Shown piece by piece: positions 37,455 to 47,900 of a stretch of 64,000 nucleotides of DNA. The DNA lies in contig JAUTDP010000015.1 in the NCBI GenBank assembly GCA_033439795.1, positions 1,116,001 to 1,180,000 of the forward strand, in the 5' to 3' direction. The notes under the pieces were generated by a model, which did not search any database, was not told the DNA's origin, and saw nothing but the letters and a program-made list of their open reading frames with translations. Each line of letters starts with the position of its first letter. Positions within the stretch are counted from its first letter, which is position 1. Source of the stretch: Sordaria brevicollis (Eukaryota > Ascomycota > Sordariomycetes > Sordariales > Sordariaceae). The translations under genes were made by a program, and so were the position numbers.

Positions 37455-38636
37455 TCACTCCCTCCACCGAATCCCCCAGTTCCCCTTCGCAAAGTGCGGC
37501 TCAACAACCTTGCCTCCAGGAATCACACACTCGCAGTATTTCCTCTTGCCGCCATCACCCGCTTCAAACCCAAACACCACCCCTTTTCTGGCAACCGACT
37601 TAACCATCTCCTTTTGGTGCGCTTTCTTATCCCCCTCCAGCCTCTTTTGCCGAATCTCTTCCTTCATCTCCTCCGTTTCTGCCTTCCGCTCGGCCCGTCC
37701 CTTTTCTCCGCCAACGCTACCATTGACTTCCGAGACCTCTTGAGGAGGGCGAATACGGTTGCCGCTGCGAACAGCCAAACGAGCGAGCTCATGGCCGCCA
37801 GTGGTGTACGGGTGCGATTTCCCCTTTGGCAGCGGCGCGATCTCGTCGTTGGCAGCTTTGTGGTTGTCCACAAGCTGCAGAGTGTCAATATTGATTCCGC
37901 CGATGGCTGAATCTTGACTCGGTCGTCGTTCTGCGGCTTCTGCTGTCGTCGAAGTTGACTGAGGCTCTTCATCTGCAGTGGCATCATCATCATCATCATT
38001 GGTCCCCAGTCCAGTCAAAACCCTCGACTTCCGGTTCTTCTTCCTGCCGTACACCTTCTCCGGGTCAATTTCCCTCGGAAAGACAATCGCTTCCACTTCT
38101 TCGAGTGTCACGACTATTCCCTCTCCCTTCTTTGGCTTTGCACCATTCTTTCCCCTCTTCTTTGCTGAACCGTCCGCTTGTTGGTTTTCGTCCGTACTAC
38201 CTTGTTCCATCCCCTCCACTTCCACTTTCTCCCCATTCAACATCCTCACAAACGTCTCATCAATCTTCTTTTCCTGCTCCTTGACATCTCGCTTCTTGTG
38301 ATGAAACTCGCTACGACATTTGGCCGTGCAAAACTTGACTGTCGTCGCCTCTTTCTGTTCGGAAGGAGGCTCGTCATCTTCCTCGTCCTGGTGTTTACCG
38401 CCGCGGCGCTTAGACCCCTTGTTGCTCTTTTTGTCTGCTGGTTGCTTCTGGCTTGCAGCGTTTGAAGAAGAAGCGGGGGTGCCGATCATACCAAAGGAGC
38501 GCTTGGGGTCGATGAGCCTTCCACAGCCTTTGCAGTAGGGCTCTTCTGGGTCGTTTTGGAACTGTTGGAGGAGGTAATAAGGGGGTGGGTTGGCGTCCGA
38601 TTTGGTAGGACGGGAGAATGATGTGGCCCAGGCCAT
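37455..38636 (-). CDS. Unknown 393-aa protein with a split Cys cluster
   Basis: Single-exon gene. The start at 38636 (MAWATSFSRP) was chosen over an in-frame ATG 90 codons upstream because the upstream part is Ser/Thr-rich and reads like 5' UTR. The N-terminus has CKGCGRLIDPKRSFG and, about 60 residues on, VKFCTAKCRSEFHH; together the Cys pairs and nearby His could bind one zinc ion. The Lys/Glu-rich linker between them looks disordered. A coiled-coil-like stretch (about residues 290-350, rich in KAETEEMKEEIRQKR-type sequence) precedes a compact C-terminal motif RKYCECVIPGGKVVEPHFAKG. Basic clusters suggest a nuclear or nucleolar location. No family was recognised. Confidence 0.8.
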   Translation of the reverse strand: MAWATSFSRPTKSDANPPPYYLLQQFQNDPEEPYCKGCGRLIDPKRSFGMIGTPASSSNAASQKQPADKKSNKGSKRRGGKHQDEEDDEPPSEQKEATTVKFCTAKCRSEFHHKKRDVKEQEKKIDETFVRMLNGEKVEVEGMEQGSTDENQQADGSAKKRGKNGAKPKKGEGIVVTLEEVEAIVFPREIDPEKVYGRKKNRKSRVLTGLGTNDDDDDATADEEPQSTSTTAEAAERRPSQDSAIGGINIDTLQLVDNHKAANDEIAPLPKGKSHPYTTGGHELARLAVRSGNRIRPPQEVSEVNGSVGGEKGRAERKAETEEMKEEIRQKRLEGDKKAHQKEMVKSVARKGVVFGFEAGDGGKRKYCECVIPGGKVVEPHFAKGNWGIRWRE

Positions 38637-39078
38637 GGCGATGATGAAGGAAAGGGATTTCGATGGTGTGTTGACGGTTATCTGACTCTGGAGGAGTATT
38701 TGTTTGGTGAGTTGCGACGTTGGACGCTGGGTGAACGCTGTGTCGGATAACTGATGCGCTGATAGGAACGGGTTGGTGGTACAATCAAGATGGGAAAAAA
38801 TGTTTGTTGACGAAGAAAAAGAATTCAAGAAGACGGGATGGGCGGTCTGAAGTACTGGTACCTGACGGTGGTTGCGTCTGGGGGATCTGCAATACGACAA
38901 AGGCATTTACGTCATCGGCATCATAAGGGTCCAAGGGTCCTGGCACAGCAACCATCAGGGTCCTTTTCGGATTTCTCACCACCATCGCTTTCCTACACCA
39001 AACGATGTCTACTAACATGATATTCTCAATTGATACCAACAGAAAACAGACAAAACGTAAAATGCTCACACCGCCGAC
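38637..39078. other. Short intergenic region
   Basis: About 440 bp between the GH18 stop codon and the Cys-rich gene's start, both genes reading leftwards. It should contain the promoter of the Cys-rich gene. No other feature is seen. Confidence 0.45.
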
Positions 39079-40308
39079 TCAAGCGTTCACCATGGCCATA
39101 TAATCCACCGTCGGCTTCAGTCCTTGCACCTTCACCTTGACCTCACCACCCATCGCTTCCCCCATCCCGGCTGCAGCGCTCTCCTGCCACACGTTCGTCA
39201 ACTTAACAGCCATCTCCATTGTCACCTTCAGCTGCGGCACCTGATCCGGCCTCAAGACGGACGTCATCACCTGCGCCCACTTCCACGGCTCCGCCTCTCC
39301 TCCCGGCTGGCCATTGAAATACTCCCACCCGGCGATGCCACCAATCTGTCCATACGCATCCCTAAGGCTCTTGACAGAATTCGCCAGCGTGCCAGCAGTC
39401 ACGAACCCGCCGCCGTTCTTCGGACTCGTCAACTGGCCGATCACCACCTTGGTTGCCCCCAAACCCATGTCCTGATTATCCGAGATAATCTGGTGAAACT
39501 GATTTGGGCTCCCCGCGTCGCCGAACCCGGAATAAAACTGGGCATTATAAAACGCGACCTCCTTTCCCGCGCCACTCTGCGCCACCATGAGCTTGCGATA
39601 ATCGAACCCGCTCAGGTTCCAGCCGTACCTAGAGCCCTGGATGGTCAGCGCGCTGGCGACGGGCGCCATGGTGATGATGAAGCCCTGGCCGAAATCTTTG
39701 CGCAGGCGCAGGATGAGCCGCTCGACGCCGGCTTGGCTCATGGGCTGCTCCACGTCGATGTCGAGCCCTTGCAGGCCGTACCGCTTGATGGTCTCCCACA
39801 GCTGGCCGTAGTATCGGTTGAAGACGTTGCTGTCGGGGGAATCGAGCGTCTCGTTACCAAATGTGCCGACGGCGGCGCCGCCGATCATGCCCATGATTTT
39901 GACGCCGGCGTAGCGGAGCACTTGGGCTTCTTGCCAGAGGGTGCCGTAGCGCGGGTGCGTGGGAGCGTGGTCGTTGAGGGTGATGTCGCCGTCTTTGTTG
40001 ATGTGCAGCGAGCAGACGAGCAAATGGGTGAGGGCGATGTTCTTCTCGGTGATGAGAGGGAGCATAGAGATGGGCTTGCCTGATCGGTCGTGCGTGGTTT
40101 GGTAGTAGATGAGGAGGCGCGGGATTTCGGAGCGGATGATGGCTACGTCGGTCGCGTTGCCTTGGTCGTTGTCGACCTCTTCCCGAGGCGACAAAGCACG
40201 ATGCTCGTTGACGTGGGCGTGAAGCTGAAGAGGGTTGGCGGCCGTTACAATAGCGGGTGTTATGATGGCCACCAAGGCAACGGCCGCACGGAAGATCGTG
40301 AGCCTCAT
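39079..40308 (-). CDS. Secreted GH18 chitinase-like glycoside hydrolase, 409 aa
   Basis: Single-exon gene for a glycoside hydrolase family 18 protein. A signal peptide (about residues 1-23, ending AIVTAANP) is followed by an N-glycosylatable pro-like stretch and a TIM-barrel domain starting near RLLIYYQTTHD. The family signature DxxDxDxE appears as GLDIDVEQ, with the proton donor Glu187. KIMGMIGGAAVG is the conserved SxGG-type strand with Ser replaced by a non-Ser residue, and MAPVASAL, YNAQFYSGFG and GIAGWEYFNG are later barrel strands. The enzyme should act on chitin or on the chitobiose core of N-glycans; the overall pattern recalls small fungal endo-N-acetylglucosaminidase-type GH18 proteins more than large cell-wall chitinases. 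No chitin-binding module or GPI signal is seen. Confidence 0.9.
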   Translation of the reverse strand: MRLTIFRAAVALVAIITPAIVTAANPLQLHAHVNEHRALSPREEVDNDQGNATDVAIIRSEIPRLLIYYQTTHDRSGKPISMLPLITEKNIALTHLLVCSLHINKDGDITLNDHAPTHPRYGTLWQEAQVLRYAGVKIMGMIGGAAVGTFGNETLDSPDSNVFNRYYGQLWETIKRYGLQGLDIDVEQPMSQAGVERLILRLRKDFGQGFIITMAPVASALTIQGSRYGWNLSGFDYRKLMVAQSGAGKEVAFYNAQFYSGFGDAGSPNQFHQIISDNQDMGLGATKVVIGQLTSPKNGGGFVTAGTLANSVKSLRDAYGQIGGIAGWEYFNGQPGGEAEPWKWAQVMTSVLRPDQVPQLKVTMEMAVKLTNVWQESAAAGMGEAMGGEVKVKVQGLKPTVDYMAMVNA

Positions 40309-40399
40309 GGTGGTATTGATGAGTCTAAGGATGCTAATGATACTGCATCTAGGGACATTGACCGAACCCTCGGACGAGAAAACTAGGGACTTGCGCGCG

Positions 40400-40407
40400 T
40401 TATAAAC
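40400..40407 (-). promoter_or_regulatory. Possible TATA element of the GH18 gene
   Basis: TTTATAAC on the minus strand, about 92 nt upstream of the start codon at 40308. Assigned on position only. Confidence 0.25.
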
Positions 40408-40632
40408 AACGGCACAAACGACAGCTTGGTGTTAAGGTTTATCGCCAAGGTGTGGCGGCGTCCAGCATTCTTATAACGGCTCCTCTAGATGAGTTGATGA
40501 TCTCCGGAATGGCTCTCGCTGGCATGACCGGTCGATATTATGCCATCATTCCCTTGACCAGCAAAAAGTCTGGACCAAGTTGAATTTCACCGTGTCAAGA
40601 CTTGTCTCAGCTGTGTTTCAGACTTTCAAATA

Positions 40633-40901
40633 CCGTAGAAACTCTGGAAACTGGAAATTATTTTTACACGTTTAGAAATCTAGCACGAGGCCTCTATCAC
40701 CCAACACTAGCGCCTACATATAGTCGCATATATGCCCTTCGTCTCCCGCCAAGTTAATAATGTCATAGAAATATCCCCCTCCGTCTTAACACACATGCAT
40801 TTACATTTGCGGACCGCAGACCTACACTTTTCGTAACTAATGCCTATATACCTATTGGATTTCCGCGCCTAAATAATTTCCAATCTCCAGAGTTTCTACG
40901 G
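40633..40901. mobile_element. MITE with 31-bp terminal inverted repeats and TA duplication
   Basis: A 269-bp non-coding element bounded by inverted repeats at 40633-40663 and 40871-40901. The arms begin CCGTAGAAACTCTGGA and match at 29 of 31 positions. A TA dinucleotide flanks each side (40631-40632 and 40902-40903), as expected for Tc1/mariner-type insertion. The interior is AT-rich with no open frame, so it is a non-autonomous miniature element needing a transposase from elsewhere. It lies in the divergent intergenic region between the GH18 and FAD monooxygenase genes. I see no second copy in this window. Confidence 0.85.
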
Positions 40902-40903
40902 TA

Positions 40904-42181
40904 ATTAAGCCACCCTTTGACGTTCGTCCTTTCGCGGCTCCGCATCGAGCCAGCCAGACGCCGGCAGCTCCCGAACCAGGTCGTCAAAGGCACGAACATG
41001 GCAGTGCACGGCCTTTCCGGAGCGTCTCCCTTGCAAAGGCCCCCATGTCGGGATCGGCGGTGTCTCAGCCGGGCTGTAACGTCAATGCCGGTGCAAGCTC
41101 CGGCAAGTCGGAACTGGATGTGCAGTGCAGTGGGAGACGCACCTAGGTGTGCATTTGGTCGTGTGCTCAAGATAAAGGTGATGTTCAAGCAGTCATGAAG
41201 CCACCCGGGCTGTTGAACATGGAAGTCAAGCTGAAGGGCCAGACTTGACGAAACAACGGTGATGAAGCCATCGTCGTTGCCCTTCCGAAAAGCCGTGTTT
41301 TGGTTAAGGCCCGAAGCTCGTTTTTGTTCGCTCTTTCCTTTATCTTTGGGGAGCTGACTCTCCTCTTACACTCGCGATCCCCAAACAATCCGAGAAGACA
41401 CGACGTTGCGCTTTGCAGTAACGGATGAGCATGATGAGTCCCAAACCTTCGATGCCGCCTCTTCATTCGACACTCACCAACGTCAAGTCAACATGCAGAC
41501 CCCTCACCCAGCCCCGTGGCTCATGATTTTCCGGCCCAACAAGCATCGCCGATGCATCAGGCTGTGTGGCCGAAAGTTTTAACAGCGTCTTCTAAGGTGA
41601 GTGTGACTTGTTCTTTGCATGATATGACTTGACGATCGGCCGGTTACCTGGGCTTCGGCTCTCCAACCTCACATGAGAATCGAGCTGCACGACAACCGAG
41701 AAGGCTTCGCTGTTTTCCGTTTCTCTAAGGGGACAGAGGCACGACGAGGCTGCGCAGCGGAGGTCCTGGCCGTCGATGGCCAAAGTTCTAGCGTCAACGA
41801 TGCGGATCAAAGGTATAAAAAGAAGCACCCTTTGTCCTCTCCCGAGAATCAGAATCTCACCAGCAAACATCTCACCACACATTTCAGACTCAAAACCAAC
41901 CAGCAGGCTCATCACCTCTACCTAACCCTCACAGGCTTATAGCCTTCACACCACCTCTCTGCCTCCCACTTCAATTTCTATGGGATCCCTCATGGTACCC
42001 GTTGTTTGAACTTTCCCAGCCAGATGCACTTGTTATATACACAGCCCTTCAAGCCTGTACAGTTCGCCTTTCGGACATCGTACACTTTTCCGTGTATCGG
42101 CCCATAGCCTGTTTGACACACCCGCACACACTATCTTTTCATTCAATTGATCTCCTGAAGGATCAACAAACCCCTTTCAAC
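40904..42181. other. Intergenic region and promoter of the FAD monooxygenase
   Basis: About 1.3 kb, including a CT-rich 5'-UTR-like stretch (41860-42180). A TATA-like element is listed separately at 41814-41822. No other feature is supported. Confidence 0.45.
41814..41822 (+). promoter_or_regulatory. TATA box of the FAD monooxygenase gene
   Basis: TATAAAAAG about 360 nt upstream of the start codon at 42182, followed by C/T-rich sequence. This would give a 5' UTR of some 330 nt, which is plausible for a filamentous fungus. Confidence 0.4.
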
Positions 42182-44188
42182 ATGGACGCACTCGCATCCC
42201 AACCGCCAATGTGCTCCTCGACCATTAGGGAGCCTGAGAGCACTCGCCGCCCGCTCAAAGTAGCCATCATTGGCGGTGGCATCTGCGGCACTGCCCTGGC
42301 AGTAGGCCTTATCCACTCCAGCAGGCACATCGACTGCCATATTTACGAGAAGGTGTCTGAATACCGTGATGTGGGGGCTGGACTGTCCCTGCACAAGAAT
42401 GCCATTAACGCCATGAAACAGATCGACATGGAGCTCTTCAAGTCCTATCTCGAGAGGGCCGTAGAAATTGGCCAGGAGGATCAAGAGATGGCGACCGAAG
42501 TCATTCTAGCAGCCGGCAAATTCAGGGGCATCAAGGTTGGTGAGCTCGGCCGCGCCAAGGGGCGCAAGTCCATCAGTCGAGCCGACCTTCTCGCAGGATT
42601 CCTCGAGCAGGTGCCCAAGGACAACATCAGCTTCGGCAAGCAGGTCGTGAAGATCTGGGAGACCCATTCCCCTCTCGGAACCGAGCGACCCACCACTGAT
42701 TCGGTCGCACCCAAGAACGGTGATTCCGCTGAGGTTGCCGAGCATCCCATTCACATCGAATTCGCAGACGGCAGCCGTGCCCACGCCGATGTCCTCATAG
42801 GCTGTGACGGCATTCACTCGACCGTGCGTTCCTACCTCCTGGGCGAAGACAACAACGCCACCAAACCCAAGAACCACGATGGATGGCAGGTCTATCGCAC
42901 GCTGATCCCAACAAGAGAGGCGGTTGAGAAATGGGGAGTTGACCCAAAGCTGGCTCAGACTGTACCCATCCTCCTCGGCCCTCACGGCCACATCAACATG
43001 ATCCCCATGAAGAAGGGCGAAATGCTCAGTGCCGGTGTAGCCATTCGCGGCGCTGCTCGGTCAGACGCCGCTTTCGGTCCCTCTTCCTCCACTGCTAGCC
43101 CTCCTCAATATATACCCCTGCCGTTGCTGTGGCTGGATCATCTCAAGAACGCGAGTGTCAGCAGTCTACTGGGTCCTCACTCGGGGTCGTCCACGCCCGA
43201 GAATTCCTCCCGAACACCCCAGGACAACGGCTCTCAGTCCCCCAAGTCGCGTGGTAAAAGGAGCGCTGGACCAGTTCTCAACACTGATCTGTACAAGGAC
43301 TACATTCCCGAGGCCCAGAAGATCGTTCACATGGTCGCCGCCGATACGTCGGCTTCGTGGGCCGTTGCCGACCACGATCATGCCCGTTTGTACGCCCATG
43401 GCTGCGTCGCCATGGCAGGCGATGCGGCCCACGCCGCGCTTCCGTTTGCGGGCAACGGTGCAGCACAGGCGCTCGAGGACGCGGCGGTGCTGGCACACCT
43501 GCTGAGGAACTACGTCCGCACGCGCGAGCAGGCGAGCATGGCCTTGTGGGCTTATCAGTCGGTGCGGATGCAGCGGTCACAGACGGCGGTCGAAATCGCG
43601 CGTGAGTACGGACAGGTGTACTCGTTCAACAAGGTCTTGGTCGACGGAAAAATGGTGGCGCTGCACGAGAACCCTACGTTGATGATGCAGTGGTTCAAGA
43701 AACAAGCCGCTTTCACCAACGAGTTCGACGTCGCCAAGCAAAACACGAACGCGGAGGGATTGTACCTAAACATACACAGGGCGATTAGTAAAAGAAGGAA
43801 TAGTGTGGCTAGGGAAAGCGTGGAGAAGATGGACAATGCGGAGGGACCTGGAGAAAAGAAGCAGACTAACGGTGACGCTACTCCAGCGCAGCTGCCACCG
43901 AAGACGAAGACTGAGGAGGTCAAGAGTGAGGAGGCGAGCAACGGGCCGACGACTATGGGCGAGGGCACATCTGCCAGATCGATTTGGGAGTCGTTGAAGA
44001 AGCTCAGAGGAAGGGCCGAGGAGGCTTTGGATGGGGACGATGGGGAACTTGTGGAAAGGGATGAGACGGATGACGATGTTGAGAGCGTGGCGAGCACGGA
44101 GAAAGACAGTTATGATTTCGTGAACGAATACATGGATGATGGGGATGACGAGTTGGAGGATGAAGAGGAGGACGGCTCGGACCTGTAG
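42182..44188 (+). CDS. Salicylate-hydroxylase-like FAD monooxygenase with acidic tail, 668 aa
   Basis: Single-exon gene for a group A flavoprotein aromatic hydroxylase. It has the FAD-binding GGGICG (residues 31-36), the DG motif GCDGIHSTVR, and the GD motif GDAAHAALPFAGNGAAQALEDA (from residue 413). Two features go beyond the usual 400-450 residues: a Ser/Pro/Gly-rich insert before the GD motif (about 335-362, PHSGSSTPENSSRTPQDNGS) and a long charged C-terminal extension (about 540-668) rich in Glu/Asp that ends EDEEEDGSDL. The substrate is probably a phenolic acid but cannot be fixed from sequence. The ATG at 42182 (CAACATGGA) was preferred to one 60 codons upstream because the family's N-terminus starts a few residues before the FAD motif. 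No signal peptide. A Copia element sits 547 bp after the stop codon. Confidence 0.9.
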   Translation: MDALASQPPMCSSTIREPESTRRPLKVAIIGGGICGTALAVGLIHSSRHIDCHIYEKVSEYRDVGAGLSLHKNAINAMKQIDMELFKSYLERAVEIGQEDQEMATEVILAAGKFRGIKVGELGRAKGRKSISRADLLAGFLEQVPKDNISFGKQVVKIWETHSPLGTERPTTDSVAPKNGDSAEVAEHPIHIEFADGSRAHADVLIGCDGIHSTVRSYLLGEDNNATKPKNHDGWQVYRTLIPTREAVEKWGVDPKLAQTVPILLGPHGHINMIPMKKGEMLSAGVAIRGAARSDAAFGPSSSTASPPQYIPLPLLWLDHLKNASVSSLLGPHSGSSTPENSSRTPQDNGSQSPKSRGKRSAGPVLNTDLYKDYIPEAQKIVHMVAADTSASWAVADHDHARLYAHGCVAMAGDAAHAALPFAGNGAAQALEDAAVLAHLLRNYVRTREQASMALWAYQSVRMQRSQTAVEIAREYGQVYSFNKVLVDGKMVALHENPTLMMQWFKKQAAFTNEFDVAKQNTNAEGLYLNIHRAISKRRNSVARESVEKMDNAEGPGEKKQTNGDATPAQLPPKTKTEEVKSEEASNGPTTMGEGTSARSIWESLKKLRGRAEEALDGDDGELVERDETDDDVESVASTEKDSYDFVNEYMDDGDDELEDEEEDGSDL

Positions 44189-44734
44189 ACACCGACGGGT
44201 AGCGACGGAGGATATGAAGCTGGAGAGGCTACCTAACATGGTTCATATCAGATGGACACATCACCTCCCCTCATCCAGTATACAGATAGTGTATACTGCC
44301 ATCTTGGTTAAATAGGAACAATGCACCTCGTTTGTTTTCAATAACGTACCTTTGGCGTCTGGAAACATTCCGTGCGCGATGCAATCGTGAAGGTGGTCTC
44401 GGCCCGTTGGGTTCAACACTGATAACCACAGCTTTTAGTAACAGATATTCAGCTAACAAGGCAAGGGGAAATTTTGCTGCAGATTTGCTAAGGAGACATC
44501 TTAGTCGCTCTCCACTCCGCCAAGACCTTGATGGATGTTCGGGGCACCAAAGCTCTTATTCCCGTGTCCGCTTACCAAAAATCATGAACTTCCGATGCCC
44601 CAGTCTAATCATTATTCAAAGGAAAAACGCAACCAAGCTCTAGACCTTCCAACACGATGGTCACGAGATACGATGAGGCTGCTTTTACGAAAGGACAGGG
44701 ACTTGTTGGCAGTTGCCCATGCCGAGCCAGAAGA
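44189..44734. other. 3' flank of the FAD monooxygenase up to the retrotransposon
   Basis: 546 bp of normal composition with no gene. Its last five bases (GAAGA, 44730-44734) are the left copy of the retrotransposon target duplication. Confidence 0.6.
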
Positions 44735-44923
44735 TGTTAAATTAGAGGGTAGACTCGACCAGTAGAAACAGGCTTACGTAAGGCGCCCCAGCCACTAGAT
44801 TCTGGCTGCAGACCTTCCTAATAGTCTGGGCACCCCCAATTAAAGTTCTACAAAACTCTTCTAAATATACATATTAATTTTCAACCCTTAATTACAATAT
44901 TTACTTTACTATATAATTTAATA
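44735..44923 (+). repeat. 5' LTR of the Copia element
   Basis: Direct repeat of the 3' LTR. The first about 60 bp keep most of the ancestral C and G, while the right part (after about 44843) carries essentially all RIP-type differences seen between the two LTRs there. It begins TGTTAAATTAG; its right end is mutated (TA in place of CA). Confidence 0.9.
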
Positions 44924-47900
44924 ATTAATAATCTAATTTGCAATTTCTACGCTACAAAAACTTCAATTACACTAATTATAACTATTATTACTATTATTAT
45001 TATAATTTACTACGTTATTAACTATATCCTAATTAATCGATAAAAAAATCGTCGCTAAGTAAATTTATTTAAATTCTATAAATAAATTTAGGGAGTAGAG
45101 CGACGAATTTATAACCTACGCTAAAATCCTAAACCTTACTAATTATATATTAAGGGTATAATTAATTCCCTTTAAACCTATAAAGTTAACCATTATAAAT
45201 TACACTATTAAATCGTCCGCCCGCTATTATATTAAAAAAGCTAAAGAAACCCTTAATAATTTTAAAAATAATACCCTTATTACGCTAATCCCTCCTTATA
45301 GCGCCGACGATATCTTTATAAGCGTAAAATTTACTAAAAAATCCCTAAAAAAATAAATTAATAATATTACCGCCAAATTTACCGACCTTACTATCGCAGG
45401 GTTATAAGAATATAATTACAATATTAATATATTTAATTATTAATCCAAAAAATATAAAACCTTTTCGAAGTACCGCGTTATATTTACTAAATAAATACGT
45501 AAAACCGTTTATTAGGATTATAAATCTAATTACTTTTAAAATAACGAAAATCTCCCCTAATAGTATTTTACCTTTATAAAAGGGTTATAATATTATCCCG
45601 AATAAACCTTTATCGAAGCCTATAAAATTTATTATAATTATATTAATAAACCCCTTATAATAGAACCTAAAATAAAAATAATTAAATAAATCGACGGTTA
45701 AAAAATTATTATAATTAGAACCTAATTCTATATAATTTTTAAATCCCTATTAATTACCGTTTAATTTTATAATTTTATTAAATATTTACGCCCTATTTAA
45801 CCGGGCTAGGCTTCTAACGCCTCGTATTAATACCGCTTATAAATCGTTAATAATATTTTCGACTTCTATATTTTATTTAAGGATTTCCGTATTAAAGGCT
45901 TTAATAATAAAATACCCGTAATTATATAAATTAAATTTAATTATAAAGGTATTTACGGAGCGTCTTTTAAAATTAAAGGCAATACCTTTAATAAATTAAA
46001 AAATATTAATATTAAAATAGAAAACGTTTAATTTAATAAACCCTAACGCAATTAGCGTAAAAGGAAGTACGTAACGTAAATTAAAGATTTTAAATAAAAT
46101 GGAAATTTATTATCGTTATTTCGCTATAAAATTTACAAAAAGGGTATATATATTATTAAATACTATTAATATCTCTTTCTTAATAAGGCTTTAAACCTTT
46201 ATTAAAAGTCTAACCCTAAAATATAAATTCGGGTAATTAAAAACTTTAATAACGATTTAGAATTTAAAAAGGAGGTCGAAATTTAGAAAAAAGAAATAAT
46301 TAAATAATTAATAAATTTTATCCTTAATATTAATAATTAATTTTAAAATAATTAATTTTTTAGTAAAAATACTATTATAAATTTTATTCCTATCTTTATT
46401 TAAATTTATAAAACCGTTATAATATAAGTAGCATTTTAAATGGGAGAAGGAAGTTTTAATATTTACCCGTTTAAAAATTACGCTCTTTTTAATTTTAATA
46501 ACTCTTTATACGTATTTAATAAAATTATACATTTCTTTAATTTCTATTATATACTCTATAATAATAATTTATAAATTAAAAATTTATATATTATAATTTA
46601 AAATTATAAGGAGGTTAATTTTATTATTAATAGAGAAAACGGGCTTAGGAAACTACGTTTCTACGATATAACCTTCTACTTTAATTTTGCAATTAATTTT
46701 ATCTCCCTATATTTATTATATAAATAAAATTTTTTTTAGGATTATAAATTATTTAATAATTACTTTCGTAATATAAATTAATTATTATTTTACTATTTTA
46801 AAATCCGTTACTACTAAATTCTATTTAAAGAATTTCCTTATTTATTTATTCGGGCGAATTTCTATACCTATAGGAATATAATCAATTCCTATATAAATTA
46901 TAAATACTATTATAAAGACCCCTTTACTTAATATTTTAAATTAAAATACTTTAATTTTTAAATATTATTTTACTTCTATAATATATTAAGAGCCAAAATC
47001 CTATTTAAAAATAAAAAAGAAAAGGATAATGAAAACCCTAAAACCGAATAATATAATACTTATACCCAAATAAAGATTAAATAATAAATTAAATAAAAAT
47101 TTAGAGATGAAAAATATAAAGCTAAAGAATATTTCGCTATAAATTTTCTCAATTATAAAAAAAATTACCGAAATTATACTAATATTATATTTATTATTTA
47201 TAAATTTATTAAGTATATTTAAAAATATTTCCTCTACGATTAATTCGCTATTATAATTGTAATTTATTTAAACGATTTCTTTACTCTCTTTAAAATATAA
47301 TTTAACGTTATAATACAAATATTAGAATACAATAACAAAATTACGAAATTATAATTACTTTTAAATTTATTAGCATAATGCAATATAATTATAAAGTTTT
47401 CTACCTTATATATTTAAGTATAAAATAGAGGTATAAAACGTTTAGGAAGTATAATTAAAAATAAAACGCGTACTATAAATTTAAATATTCGTTTTCTTAA
47501 GGATTTTTAACCGGAAATCGTCTTTATAGTAATATATTTCAATAATCGGTCCCCTAAATACCTTTACGATTGGAAATCTCCCTATAAAAGATTTTATATA
47601 ATTATTATTAAGAAAATTAATAATAGTAACGACGAAATTACCTTCCGCAAATTTAATATTTCCTACCTTCGAATTTATAATTACAAAATATTCGTAATAA
47701 TTATTACTATTAAAAATAAATAAAATAGGTTTTAAAAAATAAACCTTAAAACGTAAATTAAATATTTAATTAATTATACTTCTATAATTATTTACCGAAT
47801 TTAAAACCCTATTACTAACGAAATTATTAATACCCGCAACGTTATTTTTAATAAACGTACCCTTTTTATTAATAAAATAAAAAAGGAAACCGAATTTTTA

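Noticed and set aside
39124..40083. 319-codon plus-strand frame opposite the GH18 gene
   Set aside because: Arg/His/Leu-rich shadow of the chitinase; no start context or domain.
40633..40901. Possibility that the inverted repeat is a transcription terminator hairpin or a non-coding RNA
   Set aside because: Arms are about 200 bp apart and flanked by TA on both sides, which fits a transposon much better.
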